Assembly: GCA_020860885.1 (NCBI GenBank)
Contig: JAJBTS010000322.1
Span: 1 to 5,080 of the forward strand
Direction: 5' to 3'
From: Bacteroidales bacterium
Lineage (GTDB): Bacteria > Bacteroidota > Bacteroidia > Bacteroidales > Azobacteroidaceae
Length of the DNA: 5,080 nucleotides
Shown: piece by piece, positions 1 through 5,080 of the stretch
How positions within the stretch are numbered: the stretch's first letter is position 1
Layout: the number at the start of each line of letters is the position of its first letter
The notes under the pieces: generated by a model
Told to the model about the DNA's origin: nothing
The model's input: only the letters and a program-made list of their open reading frames with translations
Databases searched by the model: none
Made by a program: the position numbers and the translations under genes

Positions 1-85
1 GATTAATAATGAAGAAAGCAGGAAAAATTATCTTATTTGTTTTAGGGATAGAGATCAAAACATATTTTTAACTAAATTATTTTAT
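1..85. other. Leader region upstream of the aldo/keto reductase, no firm feature
   Basis: This short AT-rich stretch precedes the aldo/keto reductase start at 86. A TTTG at 36-39 and a TATTTTTA at 63-70 faintly resemble the Bacteroides -33 and -7 promoter boxes, but the 23-bp gap between them is longer than expected, so I do not call a promoter. The start at 86 has the A/T-rich leader usual in Bacteroidota and no Shine-Dalgarno motif. The upstream neighbour gene, if any, is outside the window. Confidence 0.3.
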
Positions 86-928
86 ATGAAATCATTGAAG
101 GACACATTTAAGTTGAGTAATGGAGTTGAAATTCCTTGTATCGTATTCGGTACCTGGCAAACTCCCGACGGTAAGACTGCAGTAGAATCGGTTAAGACAG
201 CCCTTGAAATCGGATACAGACATATCGATACGGCTGCTATCTATGGGAATGAAAAGAGTATAGGAGTGGGAATCGCTGATTCCGGAGTTCCTAGAAACGA
301 ATTGTTCATCACTTCCAAATTATGGAACAGCGAGTATGGATATGATAAGACTCTCCGCGCTTTTGAAAAAACGGTTACTGATTTAGGGCTTGATTATTTG
401 GATCTCTACCTGATCCATTGGCCGGCAATTGGAGAGGAGGGTACTCATCTCAATAGTGAAACATGGCGTGCCTTTGAAAAGCTTTATAAAGATAAACGAA
501 TAAAAGCGATTGGTGTAAGTAATTTCAAAACCCATCATCTGGAAGCATTACTTGAGAAGGCAGATGTTGTACCTATGGTTAACCAGATTGAATTTCATCC
601 CGGACAAATGCAGCAAGATACAACGGAATTTTGTTCCCGGCACAATATTTTAATTGAGGCATGGTCACCTCTGGGAACCGGACGTATGCTTACGGATCCT
701 ACATTGAAAGAAATAGCCGATCAGTATAAAAAGTCTGTGGCGCAACTGTGTATCCGGTGATGTTTACAAAATAATACTTTGCCTTTGCCTAAGTCCGTTA
801 CAGCTTCCCGTATCCGGGAAAATGCCGAGGTTTTTGATTTTGAGATTTCACACGAAGATATGAAAACGATTAATGATATGCCTTATATCGGAGGCTCAGG
901 ACTGGACCCCGACAAACGAAACTTTTAG
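86..928 (+). pseudogene. Aldo/keto reductase, interrupted by an in-frame TGA at codon 225
   Basis: The product belongs to the aldo/keto reductase superfamily (2,5-diketo-gluconate reductase-like, AKR5 type), cytosolic NADPH-dependent enzymes that reduce carbonyl groups; the substrate cannot be told. Visible: the N-terminal beta hairpin and FGTWQ, the GYRHIDTAAIYGNE block, and the complete catalytic tetrad Asp48, Tyr53, Lys78 (TSKLWN) and His111 (LIHWP). GVSNF (143-147) and VNQIEFHP (165-172) are also present. The frame stops at TGA 758-760, directly after CIR. Without any shift it continues with CLQNNTLPLPKSVTASRIRE to TAG at 926-928. Read through, the protein is 280 residues, the normal family length, and the stop sits where relatives have Trp (R-W), so TGG to TGA is the simplest explanation. 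The truncated 224-residue product lacks the Lys236-Ser237...Arg242 segment that binds the NADPH phosphate, so it is probably inactive. A sequencing error is the main alternative. TGA ends other genes here, so a recoded TGA is unlikely. Confidence 0.9.
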
Positions 929-1019
929 CAGTCACCAGTAAACAGTCACCAGTAAACAGTCACCAGTAAACAGTCACCAGTAAACAGTGAGCAGTTAGCA
1001 ATGGGCAGTGAACCGTTAA
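929..1019 (+). repeat. Left tandem heptad array, 13 units of CAGTNAN
   Basis: The 7-bp phase is unbroken from 929. Eight units alternate CAGTCAC and CAGTAAA, giving four perfect copies of a 14-bp unit (929-984). CAGTGAG, CAGTTAG, CAATGGG, CAGTGAA and CCGTTAA follow. The decay towards the core suggests that the perfect copies at the outer end are the youngest, produced by recent expansion. Confidence 0.93.
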
Positions 1020-1052
1020 TCAGAGGATTAAAAAAATCGTCAAAGAGTTCCT

Positions 1053-1119
1053 GAATTTTCGTACGTGTGAAAATTTCAAATGACAGTCTCATTTGAAAAA
1101 ATTGCACGTACGAAAATTT
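1053..1119. repeat. Palindromic core with two-part hairpin
   Basis: The inner stem pairs 1074-1083 (TTTCAAATGA) with 1089-1098 (TCATTTGAAA) around a 5-base loop. The outer stem pairs 1054-1067 (AATTTTCGTACGTG) with 1105-1118 (CACGTACGAAAATT), both perfectly. A 6-by-6 internal loop joins them (1068-1073 and 1099-1104), part of which can close with G-U and A-U pairs. The symmetry means that a similar hairpin forms from either strand. It could act as a transcription terminator downstream of the reductase, but there is no strong run of T directly after it. It could equally be the recognition end of a small repeat element. Confidence 0.85.
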
Positions 1120-1132
1120 TCATTCACCAGTG

Positions 1133-1209
1133 TTAACTGTTTACTGTTCATTGCTAACTATTTACTGTTCATTGCTAACTGTTTACTGGTGACTGTTTAC
1201 TGGTGACTG
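1133..1209 (-). repeat. Right tandem heptad array, 11 units in opposite orientation
   Basis: Read on the minus strand from 1209 down, the units are CAGTCAC, CAGTAAA, CAGTCAC, CAGTAAA, CAGTTAG, CAATGAA, CAGTAAA, TAGTTAG, CAATGAA, CAGTAAA and CAGTTAA, all in one 7-bp phase. A decayed unit may occupy 1126-1132. A higher-order 21-bp period (TAG, CAATGAA, CAGTAAA units) is repeated at 1140-1160 and 1161-1181. The outermost 28 bp match the left array exactly in reverse complement. Confidence 0.92.
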
Positions 1210-1210
1210 A

Positions 1211-1245
1211 TTTCAGTTTGTTTTCAGTTTTTCTTGTTATATTTA
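1211..1245 (+). promoter_or_regulatory. Putative response-regulator box and promoter for the two-component operon
   Basis: Two copies of TTTCAGTTT lie at 1211-1219 and 1222-1230, an 11-bp period (about one helical turn) as in OmpR/PhoB-type binding sites. TATATTTA at 1238-1245 matches the Bacteroides -7 consensus TAnnTTTG at 7 of 8 positions. A TTTG at 1217-1220, inside the repeat, could serve as the -33 box, 17 bp upstream. The 19 bp at 1212-1230 recur exactly upstream of the PepSY operon, with the same distance to a -7-like box. Autoregulation by the gene starting at 1262 is inferred. Confidence 0.65.
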
Positions 1246-1261
1246 CGGAAATTATACCCTT

Positions 1262-1939
1262 ATGAAGATATTGGTTATTGAGGATGAGCCTTCCTTACGG
1301 GAAATTATCGTAACTTTTCTGGAACAGCACCAATATGTAGTGGAAAGTGCTGATTCGTTTCAAAGTGCTTTTTCAAAAATATCCATATACGATTACGATT
1401 GTATACTTCTGGATATTATGCTTCCGGATGGAGACGGATTGACCTTGCTCAGGAAAATGCGTGAGGCGGATAAAGGGAAGAATGTTATTATTATATCGGC
1501 AAAAGATTCTGTTGAAGATAAAGTCTCAGGATTGGAATTGGGTGCGGACGATTATTTGGCTAAACCCTTTCATTTGTCCGAATTGAATGCACGTATCCGG
1601 AATGTAATCCGGCGTAAAGATCTGAATGGAGATTCTACCGTTGTACTGGGTAATGTGAAGATCAACATGGATTTCCCGGAAGTGTACATCAATGAAAAGA
1701 AATTGGATTTAAGCAGGAAAGAGTACGATATTCTCAGTTATTTCGTAACCCGGCACAATCATCTTATCGATAAAACCCGGCTTGCCGAAGCTGTATGGGG
1801 AGATCATATCGATCAGGTGGATAATTTTGATTTTATTTATGCGCAAATAAAGAACTTGCGTAAGAAGATGAATGAAGCCGGAGCCGATATAGAGATTAAA
1901 GCTGTTTACGGACTTGGCTATAAATTAGAGATGAAATGA
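1262..1939 (+). CDS. OmpR/PhoB-family response regulator
   Basis: This is a cytosolic DNA-binding response regulator of 225 residues, the usual length for the family. The receiver domain (about 1-118) carries the acidic pocket Glu7-Asp8-Glu9, the phospho-acceptor Asp51 in LLDIMLPDGDG, the switch residue Ser79 (ISAKD) and Lys101 (AKPF). The winged-helix output domain (about 126-225) shows LSRKEYDIL, a recognition-helix region NFDFIYAQIKNLRKKM, and the wing VYGLGYKL in place of the common VRGxGY. The start at 1262 places the Met directly before the KILVIEDE strand, and the AT-rich leader matches its neighbours. The stop overlaps the kinase start by four bases (ATGA), so translation is probably coupled and the kinase is its cognate partner. 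The direct repeat at 1211-1230 and its copy at 3229-3247 are the likely targets. Which specific regulator this is cannot be told. Confidence 0.96.
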   Translation: MKILVIEDEPSLREIIVTFLEQHQYVVESADSFQSAFSKISIYDYDCILLDIMLPDGDGLTLLRKMREADKGKNVIIISAKDSVEDKVSGLELGADDYLAKPFHLSELNARIRNVIRRKDLNGDSTVVLGNVKINMDFPEVYINEKKLDLSRKEYDILSYFVTRHNHLIDKTRLAEAVWGDHIDQVDNFDFIYAQIKNLRKKMNEAGADIEIKAVYGLGYKLEMK

Positions 1940-3213
1940 ATCTTATTTACCGGATAACATTCCGCATTTCAGTCGTATTGCTCCTATTGTTTGCAATATG
2001 GGGAACCGCTTTTTATTTTCTGATTATCGAAGAGATCAACGATGAAACGGATGATTCACTGGAAGATTATTCCGAGTATATAATAACCCGGGCACTCGCA
2101 GGCGAAAAATTGCCGGAAAAAGAGAATGGTACTAATAATACTTATTATATTACGGAAGTTACACCCGAATATGTGAAAAATACTCCTGCTATTCAGTTTA
2201 TGGATAAAACCGTATACCTTCAATCCAAAGGGGAAACAGAGCCAGGCAGGATACTGAAGACCATATTTAAGGATGAGAAAGACCATTATTACGAACTTAC
2301 GGTTATGATACCTACCATAGAGAAAGAAGATTTAAAACAAACGATTCTGTTTTGGATTATCATTCTCTATATTGTATTGTTGATAGCTATTATAACAGTC
2401 AATGCTTTCGTTTTGCGCCGCAGTTTAAAACCTTTATATGTTATCCTTGACTGGATAGATACCCTTGCTATAAATAAGGATACTCCTCCTCTTAATGTCG
2501 ATTCTGAAATTTCCGAATTTGAAAAATTATCAGAGGCTCTTTTGAGAAGTGCTCAAAGGAATACTGAGATGTATGAACAGCAAAGTCTTTTTATAGGACA
2601 TGCTTCGCATGAACTCCAAACACCGATTGCGGTAGCACAAAATCGGCTGGAAATGCTTGCCAATGATTCATCTGTTACAGAAAAACAATTGGAAGAAATA
2701 TTAAAGATTCGTAATTCACTGGAAAATATATCTAAGTTGAATAAGACACTTCTCTTGCTGACAAAAATTGAGAATCAGCAATTTCCGGACAGTAAGGAGA
2801 TTCATATAAATGATATGTTGAAGGAATTGTCCGGTGATTTTCAGGAAGCTTATGGATACAAGAATATAGATTTAGTTATACATGAAGATACCATTCTTAC
2901 AATTAAAATGAATGAGATACTGGCTTCTGTCCTTTTTAATAATCTTTTGAAAAACGCTTATATCCATAATGATAAAAACGGGCAAATAATTATAACTATA
3001 CATGATAAGGGTGTTCGGTTTGTTAATACTGCATTCTCCGGGGCTCTCAATCCTCAATACATTTTTCAACGTTTTTATCAGGGCTCAAAACGAGAGGGGG
3101 CTGCCGGTTTAGGACTTTCCTTAGTTAAATCCATATGTAAACTTTATGATCTGGAGATTGTTTATAGTTATGAAGACAATATGCATAGTTTCGAAATAAA
3201 AATACCAACCTAA
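1936..3213 (+). CDS. Sensor histidine kinase, inner membrane
   Basis: This 425-residue membrane kinase has a first transmembrane helix at about residues 10-31 and a roughly 100-residue periplasmic sensor region (about 32-134). A second helix follows at about 136-160, then a HAMP-like linker (LRRSLKPLYVIL, 160-171). The dimerisation/phosphotransfer segment is GHASHELQTP with His225 as the phosphorylation site, and the ATPase domain follows. The N box is NNLLKNAYIHN (335-345, key Asn340) and the G2 box is GLGLSLVKS (391-399). The G1 box is unusual: where DxGxG is expected the sequence reads NTAFSG (364-369), lacking the Asp and the first Gly. IFQRFYQG (376-383) gives the F-box. The gene overlaps the regulator by ATGA and ends 72 bp before the PepSY operon. 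The sensor region shows no motif I recognise; because it faces the periplasm, the PepSY-like proteins encoded next door are plausible partners or reporters of the same signal. Confidence 0.95.
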   Translation: MNLIYRITFRISVVLLLLFAIWGTAFYFLIIEEINDETDDSLEDYSEYIITRALAGEKLPEKENGTNNTYYITEVTPEYVKNTPAIQFMDKTVYLQSKGETEPGRILKTIFKDEKDHYYELTVMIPTIEKEDLKQTILFWIIILYIVLLIAIITVNAFVLRRSLKPLYVILDWIDTLAINKDTPPLNVDSEISEFEKLSEALLRSAQRNTEMYEQQSLFIGHASHELQTPIAVAQNRLEMLANDSSVTEKQLEEILKIRNSLENISKLNKTLLLLTKIENQQFPDSKEIHINDMLKELSGDFQEAYGYKNIDLVIHEDTILTIKMNEILASVLFNNLLKNAYIHNDKNGQIIITIHDKGVRFVNTAFSGALNPQYIFQRFYQGSKREGAAGLGLSLVKSICKLYDLEIVYSYEDNMHSFEIKIPT

Positions 3214-3227
3214 AAGTTTTTCCAGGA

Positions 3228-3262
3228 CTTCAGTTTGTTTTCAGTTTCGTTGCTGATATTTG
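3228..3262 (+). promoter_or_regulatory. Second copy of the regulator box and promoter, upstream of the PepSY operon
   Basis: TTCAGTTTGTTTTCAGTTT at 3229-3247 is identical over 19 bp to 1212-1230 and contains two TTCAGTTT half-sites 11 bp apart. GATATTTG at 3255-3262 matches TAnnTTTG at 7 of 8 positions. Its distance from the second half-site (15 bp start to start) equals that in the other copy. Such conservation in a 72-bp intergenic gap, with diverged flanks, points to a shared operator. I infer that the adjacent response regulator acts on it, probably as an activator because the repeat covers the -33 region. Confidence 0.68.
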
Positions 3263-3285
3263 CATTATAAACATTTAAAAACAAT

Positions 3286-3735
3286 ATGAATATGAAAACA
3301 AAAAGTTTATTTATAGTGGTTTTGTTAGTACTTACCACTGTATTCACCGCAAAAGCAGATAATGATAGGCCTATCTCTTTCGATTCTTTACCTCAGCCTT
3401 CAAAAGATTTTATCACGAAGTATTTTAATAAAAGTGATATTTCGTATGCAAAAATAGACGATGACTTTTTTTCTAAGTCTTATGAAGTTTTTTTTGTTAA
3501 CGGAAGTAAAGTTGAGTTTAACAAAGACGGAGAATGGAAAGAAATAGATAACCGGAAGAATCCAATTCCGGAAGGAATAGTACCCGCACAAATAGTTGAT
3601 TATGTAAATAAGAATCACTCGGCTTTCCAGATCGTAAAAATCGATCGCGACAGGAAAGATTATGAAATTGAGTTGAATAATGGATTGGAAATTAAATTCG
3701 ATCTGAACTTTAACGTAATAGGATACGATGACTGA
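3286..3735 (+). CDS. Secreted PepSY-like (DUF2874) protein
   Basis: This 149-residue exported protein is probably periplasmic. It has a lysine-containing N-terminus, a hydrophobic stretch (about 8-20) and a signal peptidase I site after Ala22-Lys-Ala24. The mature part carries two copies of the PepSY-like pattern typical of Bacteroidota DUF2874 proteins (also annotated as beta-lactamase-inhibitor-like). The first runs from SLPQPSKDFITKYF through YEVFFVNGSKVEFNKDGEW; the second runs from IPEGIVPAQIVDYVNKNH through YEIELNNGLEIKFD. The biochemical role of the family is not established. A second in-frame ATG at 3292 (two codons in) would give nearly the same signal peptide and cannot be excluded. 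The gene follows the copied operator at 3229-3247, which suggests control by the upstream two-component system. It is probably co-transcribed with the lipoprotein gene 31 bp downstream. Confidence 0.9.
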   Translation: MNMKTKSLFIVVLLVLTTVFTAKADNDRPISFDSLPQPSKDFITKYFNKSDISYAKIDDDFFSKSYEVFFVNGSKVEFNKDGEWKEIDNRKNPIPEGIVPAQIVDYVNKNHSAFQIVKIDRDRKDYEIELNNGLEIKFDLNFNVIGYDD

Positions 3736-3766
3736 TTTTTATTACTAACTATTAATATAACTCAAA

Positions 3767-4255
3767 ATGAAAACTAAAACATTTTTATTATTTTGCTTAT
3801 TAGCCGGATGCATATTTTACAGTTGCGACAATGACGACGACCATTTGGCCGTTCCGGAGGAGTATCCGGCAGCATTTTATTCTTTATACCCGGATGCAAA
3901 AGGTATAGAGTGGGAAAAGAAAGGAGAGTACTTTGTTGCCGACTTCTGGAGAAGTGATATGAAGGCGGAGGCAGAAGCGTGGTTTAATAGTAGGGCGGAG
4001 TGGCAGATGACTGTAACGGAAATTCTTTATGATTCTCTTCCTTCCGAAGTGAAAAACAGTTTCCAATCCAGCGAATACAGTAGATGGTATCTTGACGATA
4101 CGGATTTGGTAGAACGTTATGAGAAAGAGACCCTATATGTAATTGAAGTGAAGAAAGGTGATAGAGAATACGATCTTTATTTTTCTTCTGACGGGAAATT
4201 ATTACAGGAGATGCCCTCTACCAATGATAAAAGTAATTTTTATCTGAGTAATTAA
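3767..4255 (+). CDS. PepSY-like (DUF2874) lipoprotein
   Basis: This 162-residue protein has a lipoprotein signal peptide. Two cysteines could be lipidated: Cys15 in LAGC, the textbook lipobox, and Cys20 in FYSC, followed by DNDDD. Cys20 fits the Bacteroidota pattern better, in which an acidic run just after the Cys acts as an export signal to the outer face of the outer membrane; surface exposure is therefore possible. The mature part resembles DUF2874 proteins: PAAFYSLYPDAKGIEWEKKG, then YFVADFW, an AEAWFN...EWQMTVTE segment, LPSEVKNSF, and VIEVKKGDREYDLYFSSDGK. It lies 31 bp after the first PepSY-like gene with no evident promoter between them, so one operon is likely. A strong hairpin follows its stop. 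The two PepSY proteins differ clearly in sequence and in predicted location, so they are not a recent tandem duplicate. Function is unknown; a part in sensing or buffering an envelope signal is inferred. Confidence 0.9.
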   Translation: MKTKTFLLFCLLAGCIFYSCDNDDDHLAVPEEYPAAFYSLYPDAKGIEWEKKGEYFVADFWRSDMKAEAEAWFNSRAEWQMTVTEILYDSLPSEVKNSFQSSEYSRWYLDDTDLVERYEKETLYVIEVKKGDREYDLYFSSDGKLLQEMPSTNDKSNFYLSN

Positions 4256-4270
4256 TTATTGTATAGAATC

Positions 4271-4319
4271 ATAAGTAAAGCGGTAATAAAGGAGCAACCT
4301 TTATTACCGCTTTACTTAT
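4271..4319. terminator. Bidirectional hairpin terminator between convergent genes
   Basis: A perfect 22-bp inverted repeat (4271-4292 with 4298-4319) surrounds the 5-base loop AGCAA. It lies 15 bp after the lipoprotein stop and one base beyond the stop codon of the minus-strand gene. No long T-run follows on either side, but the stem itself is rich in A and T at its base. The symmetry and the convergent context favour termination in both directions. Confidence 0.85.
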
Positions 4320-4320
4320 A

Positions 4321-5080
4321 TTAGAAGAATATTTCCGGTTCTTTTCGTACAGAATTAACTTTAGTAAACTTATTCCCGGCGATCTTGTAAAGGATTCCAC
4401 CGAAATGTCGTGCTTTCTGAGGACAAACGACTATGCAACGTCCGCAGGAAATACACTTTTCTTTATTGGTTTGTCGTGGAAAGTCTTCCGGTATAGCTTG
4501 TGTCGGGCATAGTTTTACACAAGTTCCGCAATTATTACATTTCCTGTTTCCTTTAGGTTTAAGAGGAATACTTCCTACTGTTTTGTACGGATTATTTCCT
4601 CGTACGGTTATTTCCGGAAAAGAAGAGCTGCAGATAATGGATTCGAGAACTTCCTTACTTTTTTGAGCAAAATCCCGTATTTGAAGAACGTCTGTTTCAT
4701 CCGGTCGATGAGCGCCTACTGTAGGAAATATAGAATGTTGTGCGATGAATGCTCCGGCAGAAATAGGTCTGAAATGATTTTCTTCCACAATTTCTTTTAG
4801 CTCCAGTAGAGCATCATCGTAATCACGGTTACCATAAACACATACGATAATTGCGGGAGTATTATTCCCTTTGAATCGTTGAAGTGCCGTCGCAGCGGCA
4901 ATAGGAATTCTTCCTGCGTACACAGGCATTCCAACAATAAGTAAGTCGTTCTGATCGAAAAGAATGTCTGTATGAAGTATCGTTTGAGTTATATCAAATT
5001 CCGTAGTTTCTTTCCCTATTTGCTCCGCTATCAGTCGTACGATTTTTCTTGTTGTATAAGTCGCACTGAAATATATCAGG
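4321..5080 (-). CDS. EFR1-type flavodoxin/ferredoxin fusion protein, start outside window
   Basis: The minus-strand frame is open to the right edge, giving 252 visible residues; probably only a few N-terminal residues are missing. The Met at 4929 is internal: it belongs to LLIVGMPVYAGRIP, a flavodoxin core motif, and coding sense continues upstream. The flavodoxin-like domain (visible residues 1 to about 165) begins with IYFSATYTTRKI, a phosphate-binding loop for FMN in which the usual Gly of SxTGxT is Tyr8. IIVCVYGNRDYDDAL lies in its middle. The C-terminal part carries two 4Fe-4S clusters: Cys181, 184, 187 and 191 (CNNCGTCVKLCP), and Cys209, 212, 215 and 219 (CISCGRCIVVCP). The arrangement matches EFR1 family ferrodoxins (EFR1, flavodoxin plus bacterial-type ferredoxin), presumed cytosolic electron carriers. 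The physiological partner is unknown. The gene converges on the PepSY operon, and its own promoter is outside the window. Confidence 0.93.
   Translation of the reverse strand, partial: LIYFSATYTTRKIVRLIAEQIGKETTEFDITQTILHTDILFDQNDLLIVGMPVYAGRIPIAAATALQRFKGNNTPAIIVCVYGNRDYDDALLELKEIVEENHFRPISAGAFIAQHSIFPTVGAHRPDETDVLQIRDFAQKSKEVLESIICSSSFPEITVRGNNPYKTVGSIPLKPKGNRKCNNCGTCVKLCPTQAIPEDFPRQTNKEKCISCGRCIVVCPQKARHFGGILYKIAGNKFTKVNSVRKEPEIFF

Larger units (their letters stand above)
929..1209. repeat. Composite inverted element: opposed heptad arrays around a palindromic core
   Basis: This region contains no credible gene. It begins on the base after the reductase stop codon and ends two bases before the regulator's operator-like repeat. 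A left array of CAGTNAN heptads (929-1019) and a right array of their reverse complements (1133-1209) flank a central hairpin (1053-1119). The whole 281 bp could therefore fold as one very long imperfect hairpin; for example, 929-956 is the exact reverse complement of 1182-1209. Its function is unknown. Candidates are a REP/BIME-like or MITE-like non-autonomous element, a structured RNA or terminator for the upstream gene, or a slippage-prone spacer. Similar 7-bp tandem repeats (STRR) are known from filamentous cyanobacteria; whether they are related to these is not known to me. No transposase gene is present in the window. Confidence 0.85.

Noticed and set aside
36..70. Promoter for the aldo/keto reductase (TTTG and TATTTTTA)
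   Set aside because: The 23-bp spacing is too long and AT-rich DNA yields such matches easily, so the evidence is too weak to call.
9..71. Small open reading frame of 20 codons before the aldo/keto reductase
   Set aside because: It begins MKKAGKIILF and ends before 86, but it is too short to judge, has no recognisable motif, and such an ORF is expected by chance in AT-rich DNA.
758..760. TGA read as Trp (recoded genetic code) or as selenocysteine
   Set aside because: TGA terminates the genes ending at 1939 and 3735, and all other Trp codons are TGG. The family has Trp, not Cys, at this site and no SECIS-like context is evident.
929..1209. CRISPR-like array of short direct repeats
   Set aside because: The repeats are 7 or 14 bp, directly abutting with no unique spacers, and no cas gene is present.
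2192..2199. Single TTCAGTTT inside the kinase gene as a further regulator site
   Set aside because: Only one half-site is present, inside coding sequence and without a partner 11 bp away; one such 8-mer is expected by chance.
2056..2286. Minus-strand open frame inside the histidine kinase
   Set aside because: It lies in antisense to the kinase sensor region and has low-complexity hydrophobic content typical of a shadow frame. The antisense frames at 2872-3069, 3400-3618 and 3884-4066 were rejected for the same reason.
4433..4666. Plus-strand open frame opposite the ferredoxin domain
   Set aside because: It is antisense to two well-formed 4Fe-4S motifs, so the minus-strand frame is the real gene.

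Overview
The window looks like a stretch of chromosome from a gut-type member of the Bacteroidales (phylum Bacteroidota). The reasons are: AT-rich DNA; start codons preceded by A/T-rich leaders without Shine-Dalgarno motifs; promoter boxes resembling the Bacteroides TAnnTTTG -7 element; two proteins of the Bacteroidota-typical PepSY-like (DUF2874) family; and a lipoprotein whose Cys is followed by an acidic DNDDD stretch. I cannot name genus or species.

Layout: (1) 86-928, an aldo/keto reductase gene of full family length interrupted by one in-frame TGA at 758-760, where the family has Trp; the reading frame stays intact afterwards to a TAG at 926-928. (2) 929-1209, a gene-free 281-bp element. 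It consists of 13 tandem 7-bp units (consensus CAGTNAN), a palindromic core that can fold into a long hairpin, and 11 units of the same heptad in the opposite orientation. (3) 1211-3213, an OmpR-type response regulator and a sensor histidine kinase overlapping by ATGA. (4) 3228-4255, a periplasmic PepSY-like protein and a PepSY-like lipoprotein 31 bp downstream. (5) 4271-4319, a perfect 22-bp-stem hairpin between convergent genes, probably a two-way terminator. (6) 4321 to the right edge, minus strand, an EFR1-type flavodoxin/ferredoxin fusion whose first few residues lie outside the window.

How the genes fit together: an identical 19-bp sequence holding two TTCAGTTT half-sites 11 bp apart lies at 1212-1230 and 3229-3247. 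In both places a TAnnTTTG-like box starts exactly 15 bp after the start of the second half-site. This is the arrangement expected for an OmpR-family binding site overlapping a promoter. I infer that the response regulator controls its own operon and the PepSY operon, making a four-gene envelope-sensing module (kinase, regulator, periplasmic PepSY protein, PepSY lipoprotein). The signal sensed is unknown. The aldo/keto reductase and EFR1 genes appear unrelated to this module. The most unusual item structurally is the mirrored heptad-repeat element next to the regulator promoter.
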